Assembly: GCA_016779205.1 (NCBI GenBank)
Contig: JADHOC010000001.1
Location: forward strand, 124,001 to 188,000
DNA length: 64,000 nt
Direction of reading: 5' to 3'
Source: Planctomycetota bacterium
GTDB lineage: Bacteria; Planctomycetota; UBA1135; GCA-002686595
Shown here: positions 50,536-59,054 of the stretch, in pieces
How the letters are laid out: every line of letters begins with the position of its first letter
How positions within the stretch are numbered: position 1 is the stretch's first letter
Translations under genes and position numbers: made by a program
The notes under the pieces: generated by a model
The model's database searches: none
What the model saw: the letters and a program-made list of their open reading frames with translations, nothing else
What the model was told of the DNA's origin: nothing

Positions 50536-51195
50536 ATGACCCCCCAGTCGCAGACTGCCGAGGGCCCCGCGAGCCTCAACCCCCGCTCCGCCGGCTGCAT
50601 CCTGACGGCGGTGGCCATCCTCGGCGCCGTCGTCGCGGCGTGGCTGGGGATGAGGCTGCTGAAGGCCTCCTCCGGCGACATGGCCCTCGCGGCGGCCAGG
50701 AACGGCGTCGCGACCTCCGGCCTCGAGGCGGAGACACGCCAACGCATCGAGGAGCAGCTCCTCCGGGTCGAGGCGGCTCACCATGGCGGAGAGCTCACGC
50801 CGGCTCAGGTCATCTCTTCGGTCAACGGGCTCCTGCAGACTCCGTGCCTGGCCTCCCTCCGCCTGCTGCAGATCCTGGAGCGCGACCTCCCCGCCTCGAC
50901 CCTGCCCGAGGACCAGCAGGGCGAGGTGGCTGATGCCCTCACGGGTCTCTGGCGGCAACTGCTCCGGGAAGAGGTCACGGTGGGACAGGTGAGCGAGGCC
51001 CTCGGGCTCTCCCCTGAGGCCGACGGGGCGGCCGCGCCGCTCCTCCGCGACCAGGAGTTGCTCGCCATCAGGGCCCGTGCCATGGAGATCCGAGCCGCCA
51101 ACCCTGAGGGGAGCACCGAGGGTTCCCCGCCGCTGCCAGACCCCCTGGACGACTTCCGCCTCCACGTGGACGCCGTCCTCGGCGAGGCCCCCTGA
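50536..51195 (+). CDS. Single-pass membrane protein of unknown function
   Basis: 219 residues from the ATG at 50536. A short polar head is followed by one transmembrane helix (CILTAVAILGAVVAAWLGMRLL, residues about 19-40). The rest is helical and acidic (LEAETRQRIEEQLLRVEAAHHGG, TEEDQQGEVADAL-type, LGLSPEADGAAAPLLRDQELL). No family recognised; predicted bitopic with the bulk outside or in the cytosol. It follows mdh by 56 bases and precedes the O-acetylation pair, and may be cotranscribed with either. Confidence 0.65.
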   Translation: MTPQSQTAEGPASLNPRSAGCILTAVAILGAVVAAWLGMRLLKASSGDMALAAARNGVATSGLEAETRQRIEEQLLRVEAAHHGGELTPAQVISSVNGLLQTPCLASLRLLQILERDLPASTLPEDQQGEVADALTGLWRQLLREEVTVGQVSEALGLSPEADGAAAPLLRDQELLAIRARAMEIRAANPEGSTEGSPPLPDPLDDFRLHVDAVLGEAP

Positions 51196-51247
51196 GTCAG
51201 GACAGGGCGCTTCGGGATGGATAGACCTGGAGCTATCCTCTGAACCC

Positions 51248-52348
51248 ATGCAAGCTCCGCTCTCCATCCTGGCCTTCGGCGTCGGCCTCGTCGCCGTCAA
51301 CCAGGCCATGGTGACCCTGGCGCCGCTGCCGGCCGCCGCCGGGCTGCGCTCCAAGGTGGAGTTCGCCCTGGAGCACGTGGGGGACTACGACGTCCTCTTC
51401 ATCGGCTCCAGCGCCACCATGTACGGCCTCCGACCCGGGGTGTTCTCCGAGGAGCTCGAGCGACTCGGCCACCCCGGGGTGCGCGCCTTCAACCTGGGAG
51501 TGGGCGGCATGGGGAGCTTCGAGGCGGCCAACGTGCTCCGCAAGGTGCTCGATGAGGAGCCCGCGCGGCTCGCCTGGGTGCTCTATGAGGAGCCCCTCTT
51601 CGACCCTCGCTTGTGGTACCCGAACGCCTACAACCCTCGCTACGTCCACTGGCACGACAGTTCAACGACGATCGCTGCACTCGCGGCCCTTCGATTCTCT
51701 GCAGAGCCGCCCGATTACAAGCGCACGGACTACGACGCTCACTGGCTGGGCTGGATCAACTGGCGACTGCCACTCGCCATGGAGCACATCGGCCTGTGGG
51801 CCTGGCGCCAGAGCGCCTTTGGCCGAGGGCCGGAGATCATCGACGAGCTCCTCGATTGGGCCCCGGAGCCGTTGCCCACGACGGAGGACCTGGCCCGTCA
51901 CGACGGGTGGGTGGACATCGGAGTTGATGCACAGCCCGGCGTCCGCCGCGCCCACGAGGACTTCCTGGAGAAGCGCGGCGAGTGGGCCGACCGACTGGCC
52001 GGCATCGCCGCTGCCGAGGCCGAAGCGGGCCCTCTCGCCGACGGATATGACCTGGCCGCGCTGGAGTCCCTGCTCGAGGAGGTCCGCGCCGCTGGCGCCC
52101 AGCCGCTCCTCTACGTGGCCCCCCGCGGCCTCCCCAGCCCGCAGATGGCCGCCCTCGATGCCCAGGGGTCGGCGGGCGAGGTGCTGCGCTTCCACCTGCC
52201 AGGTCGCTACCCCGAGCTGAACCCGATCGAACTCCGCTGGGACTTCAGCCACCTCAACGCCGAGGGGGCCGAGGTCTGGTCACGGCTCTTCGCGCGGGAG
52301 TTCGCGCGCCTCCTCGACGCCCAGGGAGCCTCCGCGCACAAGCGCTGA
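51248..52348 (+). CDS. SGNH-hydrolase-like protein (AlgX/DltD-type partner of MBOAT)
   Basis: 366 residues from ATG at 51248. A weakly hydrophobic N-terminus (LSILAFGVGLVAVNQAMVTL) anchors it to the membrane. LFIGSSATMYGLRPGVFSEEL (GSS at 53-55) is the block I serine site of SGNH enzymes, and WDFSHLNAEGAEVW near 331-344 supplies the Asp-x-x-His catalytic pair. Such proteins act outside the cell with an MBOAT protein to transfer acetyl groups to polysaccharides (alginate or cellulose acetylation) or D-alanine (DltD). The MBOAT gene follows 6 bases later, supporting this pairing. Confidence 0.78.
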   Translation: MQAPLSILAFGVGLVAVNQAMVTLAPLPAAAGLRSKVEFALEHVGDYDVLFIGSSATMYGLRPGVFSEELERLGHPGVRAFNLGVGGMGSFEAANVLRKVLDEEPARLAWVLYEEPLFDPRLWYPNAYNPRYVHWHDSSTTIAALAALRFSAEPPDYKRTDYDAHWLGWINWRLPLAMEHIGLWAWRQSAFGRGPEIIDELLDWAPEPLPTTEDLARHDGWVDIGVDAQPGVRRAHEDFLEKRGEWADRLAGIAAAEAEAGPLADGYDLAALESLLEEVRAAGAQPLLYVAPRGLPSPQMAALDAQGSAGEVLRFHLPGRYPELNPIELRWDFSHLNAEGAEVWSRLFAREFARLLDAQGASAHKR

Positions 52349-52354
52349 CCCACC

Positions 52355-53758
52355 GTGCTCTTCGTCGAATTCCGCTTCCTGGCCTTCTTCGGGCTCGTCC
52401 TCGCCGTGAGCTGGGCCCTGCGCCGCAACGGCGCGCGGAAGGCCTTCCTGCTCCTCGCGAGCTACGGGTTCTACGCCGCCTGGGATTGGCGCTTCCTCGG
52501 GCTCATCCTCCTCTCCACCCTCGTGGACGGCCTCGCCGGGCAGCAGATCCACGCGGCGGGTGACAGGCAATCTCGACGGCGTGCGTGGCTGATCCTGAGC
52601 CTCGTGGTGAACCTGGGGATCCTCGTCACCTTCAAGTACTACGACTTCTTCGCGGGGTCCCTCAACGATCTCCTGACCTGGCTGGGGGTCGGCTCCAGCC
52701 TGCCCGTGCTGAACCTCGTGCTCCCGGTGGGGATCAGCTTCTACACGTTCCAGACGCTCTCGTACTCCCTCGACATCTATCGGCGACAGCTCGCGCCTGC
52801 GAGGAGCCCCCTGGACCTGGCGCTGTTCGTCGCCTTCTTCCCCCAGCTGGTGGCCGGCCCCATCGTGCTCGCCAAGGAGTTCCTCCCCCAGCTCGCCGCG
52901 CGACCGCGCTGGGGCTCGGTGGATGTGCGCGCCGCCCTGGTGCTCTTCTTCGTGGGCTTCGTGAAGAAGTCCTGCCTCTCCGACGCCCTGAGCCCCTACG
53001 TGGACGCGGTCCACCAGGCGCCGGACGCGGTGGGCGCCGCCGGCGCCTGGCTCAGCGCCGCGGCCTTCGCGGCCCAGATCTACTGCGACTTCTCTGGCTA
53101 CACGGACATGGCCATCGCCTGCGCCGCCCTGCTCGGATACACGCTCCCCACCAACTTCAGGGCGCCCTACCTCACCCGCAGCGTGGGGAGCTTCTGGACC
53201 CACTGGCACATCACGCTCGGCCGCTGGTTCCGGGAGTACCTCTACTTCCCGCTCGGCGGGAACCGACGCGGGCCCGGGCGCAGCGCCATCAACCTCTTCA
53301 TCGTGTTCCTCGTCTCCGGCCTATGGCACGGAGCGGCGTGGACGTTCGTGCTCTGGGGCTGCATCCACGGGGCGTTCGTGGCCCTGGAGCGGACGCGCCT
53401 CGGCGGTGCCCTGGCGCGCCTGCCGATGATCCCCGCCCTGCTCTACGTCAATCTGGTCTGGATGGTCAGCATGGTCATCTTCCGCTCCCCATCCCTGGAG
53501 GGCGCGTCGTCGCTTCTGCGGGCCATGTTCTCCACCGCGCTGCCGCCCTCGACCGGCGCCGTCCCCATCCCCCCGTGGATCGCGCCCGTGCTGGTGGGGG
53601 CCTTCGCGGTCCACGTGGTCTGGCAGCGAACGGAGCTCTCCCGACGATGGGCGGCGCTCCCCGGGCCCCTCTTCGGCCTGACGCTCGGCGCGGCGGTGGG
53701 TATGGCGCTGCCGTGGATCACCGCGGACCCCGCCCCCTACATCTACTTCGCCTTCTGA
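52355..53758 (+). CDS. MBOAT O-acyltransferase (AlgI-like)
   Basis: 467 residues from GTG at 52355. About ten to twelve transmembrane helices. Family hallmarks: FYTFQTLSYSLDIYRRQL (129-146), AGPIVLAKEFLPQL, CDFSGYTDMAIACAALLGY, NFRAPYLTRSVGSFWTHWHI (268-286) and SGLWHGAAWTF (321-331) with the essential His325. AlgI proteins pass acetyl groups from the cytosol to an extracellular polysaccharide; the SGNH partner upstream accepts or finishes the transfer. The acceptor polymer is not apparent, as no synthase gene is nearby. Confidence 0.93.
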   Translation: MLFVEFRFLAFFGLVLAVSWALRRNGARKAFLLLASYGFYAAWDWRFLGLILLSTLVDGLAGQQIHAAGDRQSRRRAWLILSLVVNLGILVTFKYYDFFAGSLNDLLTWLGVGSSLPVLNLVLPVGISFYTFQTLSYSLDIYRRQLAPARSPLDLALFVAFFPQLVAGPIVLAKEFLPQLAARPRWGSVDVRAALVLFFVGFVKKSCLSDALSPYVDAVHQAPDAVGAAGAWLSAAAFAAQIYCDFSGYTDMAIACAALLGYTLPTNFRAPYLTRSVGSFWTHWHITLGRWFREYLYFPLGGNRRGPGRSAINLFIVFLVSGLWHGAAWTFVLWGCIHGAFVALERTRLGGALARLPMIPALLYVNLVWMVSMVIFRSPSLEGASSLLRAMFSTALPPSTGAVPIPPWIAPVLVGAFAVHVVWQRTELSRRWAALPGPLFGLTLGAAVGMALPWITADPAPYIYFAF

Positions 53759-53780
53759 TCCCGGCGGCGGGCGCCCCGAC

Positions 53781-55229
53781 TCAAACGAGCCTCGCCGACA
53801 TTCCGTAGGACGTGGTCTCGTCCACGGTGGCGCGCACGTGGGTGCCGACGAGGCCGCTCGCCCCCTTGAAGGAGACCGGCATCCCCCAGGGCGTCTTCCC
53901 CAGGAGCATCCGCTCGTCCCGCTCCGACGCGGACTCGACGAAGACGGGCACGGACTGCCCCACGTAGCGCTGCAGGCGCAGGCGTTGGGTCCGCTCCGCG
54001 ACGCGCAAGAGCCGCTGGTTGCGCTCCTTCTTGACCGCCTCAGCCACATCATCCACGAGGCGCTCGTCCGCGCGGGTGGTCGGCCGCGGGTCGTACTTGA
54101 AGACGTAGTTCACTAGGAACCCCTGCTCCTCGAGGAAGCGCTCGGAGCCCTCGAAGTCCTCGTCGGTCTCGCCGCAGAAGCCGACGATCCAGTCGCTGCC
54201 GAGCTCGATGTCCGGGACGATCTCACGGAGGAGGTCCGCGCGCCGCCGGTAGAGGTCCAGGGTGTAGCCGCGCTTCATGCGCTTGAGCACCTCGTCCGAG
54301 CCGGCCTGGGCGGGGAGCGGCAGGAAGCGCTCCACCTTGTCGTAGTCGCGGATCGCCTCGGCGAAGGGCCGCGTCACGTAGCTGGGATGCAGGGTGATGA
54401 GCCGGATGCGCTCGAGGCCCTCCACGCCCTGGAGGCGTTCCAGGAGGTCGGCGAGGCTCGGCCGGCCCTGCCGCCCTCGCATCGCGGGAGCGCCCGCCTC
54501 GGGGCGGGCCATGTCCTCGCCGTAGCTGTTGATCGTCTGCCCGAGGAGCGTCAGCACCTGGACGCCCTGGCTCGCGTACCACTCCGCCTCACGGACCAGC
54601 TCGTCGATCGGGCGGGAGCGAACCCGCCCACGGGTCGTGGGGACGATGCAGTAGGTGCAGTTCAGGTCGCAGCCCCGCATCACCGCCAGGTACGCGTGCC
54701 GGCCGCCGGCGTACTCCTCACCGGCGCGGTCCACCACCACGTCCTCGGACATGTCCGTGGCCAGCAGCTGGCGCTCGCGCCGGGCGAAGCGGTCGGGCGC
54801 CTGGCGTCGCTCCTGGAGCTCCTGGACCATCTTGGGGAGCAGGTGGAACTGGCGTGTGCCCGCGACGAGGTCCACGTGGCCCGCGCGCTTGAAGACCTCC
54901 TCCTCGACCCGCTGCGCCATGCAGCCCATGACGCCGACCACGAGGTCCGGGCGCTGCTCCTTGGCCCGCTTCAGCTCTCCCACCCAGGACCACGTCCGCT
55001 CCTCGGCGTGGTCCCGCACGGAGCAGGTGTTGAAGAGCACCACGTCCGCCTCCTCCATGGCGCCGGTGGTCTGGTAGCCCTCCTTCAGGAAGCGCCCCTC
55101 CACCAGCTCCGAGTCGTACTTGTTCATCTGACACCCGAAGGTGACGACGTGGAGCTTGGGGGCGTCCGGGTCGGCCCCCTCGGGGCCGTCGTCGGCGCTG
55201 GGCCGGGACTGGTGGCGGGTGATGGACAT
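53781..55229 (-). CDS. miaB: tRNA-2-methylthio-N6-dimethylallyladenosine synthase
   Basis: 482 residues from ATG at 55229 (MSITRHQSR). MiaB adds a methylthio group at A37 of tRNAs reading UNN codons. N-terminal methylthiotransferase domain with Cys33, Cys69 and Cys103 (FGCQMNKYDSE, FNTCSVRDHAE, MGCMAQR) binds one iron-sulfur cluster; radical-SAM CxxxCxxC is Cys187, Cys191 and Cys194 (RGCDLNCTYC). A C-terminal TRAM domain (about 410-475, LQRYVGQSVPVFVESAS) is present. QMNKYDSE favours MiaB over RimO or MtaB. Converges with the MBOAT gene. Confidence 0.95.
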   Translation of the reverse strand: MSITRHQSRPSADDGPEGADPDAPKLHVVTFGCQMNKYDSELVEGRFLKEGYQTTGAMEEADVVLFNTCSVRDHAEERTWSWVGELKRAKEQRPDLVVGVMGCMAQRVEEEVFKRAGHVDLVAGTRQFHLLPKMVQELQERRQAPDRFARRERQLLATDMSEDVVVDRAGEEYAGGRHAYLAVMRGCDLNCTYCIVPTTRGRVRSRPIDELVREAEWYASQGVQVLTLLGQTINSYGEDMARPEAGAPAMRGRQGRPSLADLLERLQGVEGLERIRLITLHPSYVTRPFAEAIRDYDKVERFLPLPAQAGSDEVLKRMKRGYTLDLYRRRADLLREIVPDIELGSDWIVGFCGETDEDFEGSERFLEEQGFLVNYVFKYDPRPTTRADERLVDDVAEAVKKERNQRLLRVAERTQRLRLQRYVGQSVPVFVESASERDERMLLGKTPWGMPVSFKGASGLVGTHVRATVDETTSYGMSARLV

Positions 55230-55474
55230 GGGCGCGGCGCATGATGCCAGCAACGGCCTCCGAGCGCATGGTCCCAGCCCCCATCCAGCCCCACGGATCA
55301 GTGACCTGAATCGAAGACAGCTGTCCCTCCGCGTGGACCCTCCCCCCTCGGGCGTGCCCACCGAGCCCGTTCCCGGCGCCCCGGCGGGCGCCCCTGGCCC
55401 CCTGGCACGCCCCTTGCCCAAGGAGTCGTACCGCGGGCCCCTCCCCGCGGCGACCCAACCCTGGAGGTGACCCC

Positions 55475-56077
55475 ATGCAAGCGACCCAGTCCCCGTTCCG
55501 CCTGATTCTCGTCGGCCTCGTGGCCGCCCTCGCACCCGCCTGCGATCAGGTCCACGTCGGCCCCTATCTCCCGAGCCCCGACTCCTTCGTCGAGCTGGAG
55601 CCGAACGATACGCCCAGCATGGCGGACTTCGTCGCGATCACCGACTCGACGACCTTCCTCACCGTCGAGGGCCATGTCCAGGCCATCGGGTTCGACGTCG
55701 TGGATCACCTCGAGTTCGAGGCCTGTGAGCCCATGGAGCTGCGCTTCTACCTCGAGGCCCACGCCCCCTTCGGCGACGTGGACGTCTCGATCTACGACCC
55801 CATCGATCAGGTCATCCTCGGCACCTACGCCTCCGGCGGCCCGTCCGAGATCGGCACCCTCCTCATCCACGAGCCCGGGCGTCCGTTCCAGTTCGTCATC
55901 GACGCGTTCGTGGAGGACACCCCCTGGTGCCTGCAGCTCGAGGGCTTCCCGGCCCCCCTGGGACTCCAGGCCCCGGACCGCCCATCAGACCTCCAGGGGG
56001 AGCGCACCCGCGGCGCCGCTGAGGCCGCGCCGCGGCCCGCGATCGAGACGGACGCGCCCTCCCAGGCCGAGGCGTAG
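55475..56077 (+). CDS. Small lipoprotein with a PPC-like domain
   Basis: 200 residues. Starts with a strong Shine-Dalgarno (GGAGGTGA, 55463-55470, 4 bases before ATG). Signal peptide with lipobox LAPAC (Cys 23). The body has the pre-peptidase C-terminal (PPC) pattern: FVELEPNDTPSMADFV, VEGHV, DHLEFEACEPMELRFYLEA and DVDVSIYDP. PPC domains are beta-sandwich modules usually attached to secreted peptidases. Here it stands alone on a lipid anchor; the last ~45 residues are Pro/Ala/Glu-rich. Function unknown, likely envelope surface. Confidence 0.78.
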   Translation: MQATQSPFRLILVGLVAALAPACDQVHVGPYLPSPDSFVELEPNDTPSMADFVAITDSTTFLTVEGHVQAIGFDVVDHLEFEACEPMELRFYLEAHAPFGDVDVSIYDPIDQVILGTYASGGPSEIGTLLIHEPGRPFQFVIDAFVEDTPWCLQLEGFPAPLGLQAPDRPSDLQGERTRGAAEAAPRPAIETDAPSQAEA

Positions 56078-56117
56078 ACCCCGAAGCCAGGCCCGATTCG
56101 AGTCAGGGCCCACGGGA

Positions 56118-56159
56118 CGCGCCCCGCATCACCGCCCCTGGCGGCGGATACGGGGCGCG
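56118..56159 (+). terminator. Terminator-like hairpin after the PPC-like lipoprotein
   Basis: 9-bp inverted repeat CGCGCCCCG (56118-56126) with 56151-56159 and a 24-base loop, 40 bases after the stop. No T-run. Likely a terminator, moderate confidence. Confidence 0.5.
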
Positions 56160-56229
56160 CCTGTCCTGATCCGGCGCACCTCGCCATTCGGCCGCCGCAG
56201 CCCCCCAGGGGAGCGGGGTACTTTTTGGG

Positions 56230-57363
56230 GTGAAGACCGCACACCTCACGAGACACCTCGCCTTTCCCGCCGCCGGCGTCGCCGGAGTCCTGCTCCTCTC
56301 CTGCATGGCGGCGCCGCCCTCCTCGGTCCTCGCCTTCGACGGCGGCCGCGTCCTCGCGGCGGACCCCACGGAGGCCGAGCGCGTCGAGGGCCTGCTCGCC
56401 AGGCTCCAGCCGGAGCTGCTCGGGCTGCTCCCGGACACCTCCTTCGAGGACCTCGACGTCTGGGTTCAGGACACCCCCAGCCTCTACATGAACGCGACCG
56501 AGGCCAGCACCGACGCGGAGGGGCTCTGGTCCCCGACCCACCAGCGGATCATGCTGTCTCGCCACGCGGACCACATCGAGCGCACCCTGGCCCACGAGCT
56601 CACCCACGCCGCCCTGGGCGAGAGCTGGGGCCTGCTCCCCGGATCCATGGAAGAGGGCCTCGCCGATCACGTCTCCGGCTCCCTCTGCGAGAGCGGCGCG
56701 TCGCGCCTCCGCGCGGGCCGGCTCTCGAGCGCCTGCCTGGCCACCGGCGGGGTCTCGCTCCAGGTCGACGTGCTGCCCCGCGCCCTGTCATGCCCCGCCG
56801 GCGCGCCCCGCGCCGGCTGGTCCGCATGCATCCGGCTCAAGGGTGAGGCCGACGGCACCGACCCCATGGACGTCTTCCGCCTCGCCGCGGGCCTCTCCTC
56901 CACGAAGCTCGAGAGCGGCGCGAAGCGGGGCTTCTACGGCCTCGCGTACCTCGCCGTGGCTCGAATCGTCGACCGAGGCGGATACGAGGGGCTCCAGGAG
57001 CTCTGCCTCCGCGCGAAGCAGCAGGGGCTCTCCCGGGTCCCCTCGAGCTGGATCCTCGACGCCGCGGGCCTGGACGCCGCCGCCGCCAGCTGGCGCAGCG
57101 CCGCCGCCGCCTCCATGGGCGAGGCCGAGCTGATCGAGCTCGTCCGCATGTACCCCGACTTCGTCTCCGACGCCGTGCACGGCTACCTGACCTCCACCGG
57201 CGCGCGCATCGACGACCCGGCCCAGCTCGAGGTCGAGATCAGCCTGCGTGAGGGCAGCGCCACGGTCCTGCTCAGCCAGATCCCCGACCTCGAGGCGACC
57301 ATCGCCATGGACCTCAAGCGGCCGCAGCCCGACGGGGTCCAGGTGGCGTCAGCCCATCGCTGA
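56230..57363 (+). CDS. Lipoprotein with gluzincin-type HELTH metalloprotease motif
   Basis: 377 residues from GTG at 56230. N-terminal signal with lipobox LLSC (Cys 25). TLAHELTHAALGE (119-131; His122, Glu123, His126) and MEEGLADHVSG about 15-20 residues later (Glu141/142) form an HExxH...E zinc site of the peptidase-MA-like type. The C-terminal half is Ala/Leu-rich helix. A predicted membrane-anchored zinc peptidase of unknown substrate. The 3' end overlaps the convergent ABC permease gene by 15 bases. Confidence 0.72.
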   Translation: MKTAHLTRHLAFPAAGVAGVLLLSCMAAPPSSVLAFDGGRVLAADPTEAERVEGLLARLQPELLGLLPDTSFEDLDVWVQDTPSLYMNATEASTDAEGLWSPTHQRIMLSRHADHIERTLAHELTHAALGESWGLLPGSMEEGLADHVSGSLCESGASRLRAGRLSSACLATGGVSLQVDVLPRALSCPAGAPRAGWSACIRLKGEADGTDPMDVFRLAAGLSSTKLESGAKRGFYGLAYLAVARIVDRGGYEGLQELCLRAKQQGLSRVPSSWILDAAGLDAAAASWRSAAAASMGEAELIELVRMYPDFVSDAVHGYLTSTGARIDDPAQLEVEISLREGSATVLLSQIPDLEATIAMDLKRPQPDGVQVASAHR

Positions 57364-58200
57364 TTCGTAGCGACGCAGCCCTCGGCGGAAGATGCGCAGC
57401 ACGACCGCGGCGAAGCCAAGCAGCAGGAACGGGTAGGCGAGGGCGAAGCCTGCGTCGAGCCGGCCGAGCACCAGCGAGGCGGGGTACCACGCCATCCCGG
57501 CCACGGGCAGCACGAACTTGAGCAGCCGCCCGATGGCCGAGGGGTAGACCTCCAGGGGACGCTCACCGAAGTTCGAGAGCAGCATCGAAACGAGGTGCCC
57601 CACGTCCGAGTTCAGCAGCCAGAACTCCACCACGTTGTAGGACAGCATCAGGAAGACCTGGGACCACGCGATGACCGCGACGGCGCAGGGGAGGGCCCAC
57701 AGGAGCGTCAGCCCATCGGTCTGACCGGGCACCACGCCGACGAGGGCGAAGGCCAGCCACGCCATCCCGAACAGGAGGTTCGTCAGTCCCTCGGGGCTGA
57801 AGCGCTGGAAGAAGTACAGGAAGGCCGTCGAGCCGGGGCGCACCCGGATGGAGTCGAGGTTGCCGTTCTTGAGGTCCTGTCCGAAGTGCCACTGCTGGCC
57901 GAGGAAGGTCATGAAGAGGCCATCCGCGACGAAGACCATCCCGAGGTACACGCGCATCTCCTCGTGGCTCCAGCCCCCCAGATTGAGGCGCCCCTCGCCG
58001 CCGAGTCCGTACAGGATGTCGAAGGTCAGGATGAACGAGACGTAGAAGCAAAGGTCCATCAGGACCTGGTTCACGAACTCGACCCGGAACTGGCTCTTGC
58101 GGACGAAGCCGATCCTCACGTACTGCCGCTCGACGCCGAGGCCCCAGCGGAGCCTGGCGAGGAGCCCTGTCCCTGATCGTTGAGGCGCCGACCCGCTCAC
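57349..58200 (-). CDS. ABC-2 type exporter permease (second of pair)
   Basis: 283 residues from GTG at 58200, overlapping the stop of the first permease (GTGA). Six predicted helices. The N-terminal cytosolic part VERQYVRIGFVRKSQFRVEFV leads to the first helix, followed by an amphipathic coupling segment and FGQDLKNGNLDSIRVRPGS, which resembles the 'L-xx-G-xx-D' motif of COG3694 permeases. C-terminal EVYPSAIGRLLKFVLPVAG and basic RRGLRRYESAMG. It forms a heterodimer with the preceding permease and the ATPase. Substrate unknown. Confidence 0.85.
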   Translation of the reverse strand: MSGSAPQRSGTGLLARLRWGLGVERQYVRIGFVRKSQFRVEFVNQVLMDLCFYVSFILTFDILYGLGGEGRLNLGGWSHEEMRVYLGMVFVADGLFMTFLGQQWHFGQDLKNGNLDSIRVRPGSTAFLYFFQRFSPEGLTNLLFGMAWLAFALVGVVPGQTDGLTLLWALPCAVAVIAWSQVFLMLSYNVVEFWLLNSDVGHLVSMLLSNFGERPLEVYPSAIGRLLKFVLPVAGMAWYPASLVLGRLDAGFALAYPFLLLGFAAVVLRIFRRGLRRYESAMG

Positions 58201-59054
58201 ATTCCCGCTCCCACGTAGCGCGCCAGCCCGCGCCGCCAGACCCAACGACGAAGCAGATCGAGCGCGAGGAGCTGCGCCCCGACGAGCACCGCGCCGTGGA
58301 GAAAGTCCGCGGTCCCGAGCCGGCCCATGAGCAGCTCGATGGGCGCCGTGATCATCCAGTACGGAAAGCCGTAGGAGAGCAGGCCGTACATGCCTTCGGG
58401 CATCTGGGAGACCGGGACGAGGGCGCCCCCGGTGAACCCGATGACGAACCACGCCATCACGAGCAGGCTCCAGATGACGTCCAACCAGAACGCCATGGCG
58501 TTCAGGATGAAGAACACCAGGAAGCAGCAGTAGCTGCCCATGAGCACCAGCGTGACCGCCTGGAGGGTCGCCCCGGCGCTCACGGGGACGAGCCAGTAGT
58601 CCGGCGCCAGCGCGAACCCGATGCACCACGCCAGCGTCGCGACGGCCAGCTGCATGAGGGTGAACTGCAGAAAGCGCCCCTGGAGCAGAACGAAGAAGCG
58701 GAAGGGCATGACGAGGTACTTCGTCACACGCCCCTCGAAGATCTCCGGCGCCAGGTCCAACGCGCGGTTGTGGAACACGAGCTTGCGAACCACCACCAGC
58801 CCCGCGACGTACTGGATGATCTCGCCATAGGTCCACCCCCCCAGGACCACCTCGTCGCCCCCGTCGGCCCCGCTCGCCATCGACGCCGCGCTGCCGTAGA
58901 GCGCGGTATAGACGAAGAGCATGACCAGGGGCTCGACCGTGCCGTTGAGCACCTCCCGCACCACGAAGCCCGCGCGGAACTGGATCCGCTTGCGGAATTC
59001 GTAGGCCACCATGCGCAGCAACAGGAGCGGCCCGCGCGCCGCGGCGGCGCTCAC
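58197..59054 (-). CDS. ABC-2 type exporter permease (first of pair)
   Basis: 285 residues from GTG at 59054, overlapping the ATPase stop (GTGA). About six helices. Sequence EFRKRIQFRAGFVVREVLNG opens the chain and EIFEGRVTKYLVMPFRFFVLLQ is the likely coupling region, as in COG4587-type permeases. FPYWMITAPIELLMG precedes the last helices. With the second permease and the ATPase it forms a three-gene uncharacterised ABC exporter system. Confidence 0.85.
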   Translation of the reverse strand: MSAAAARGPLLLLRMVAYEFRKRIQFRAGFVVREVLNGTVEPLVMLFVYTALYGSAASMASGADGGDEVVLGGWTYGEIIQYVAGLVVVRKLVFHNRALDLAPEIFEGRVTKYLVMPFRFFVLLQGRFLQFTLMQLAVATLAWCIGFALAPDYWLVPVSAGATLQAVTLVLMGSYCCFLVFFILNAMAFWLDVIWSLLVMAWFVIGFTGGALVPVSQMPEGMYGLLSYGFPYWMITAPIELLMGRLGTADFLHGAVLVGAQLLALDLLRRWVWRRGLARYVGAGM

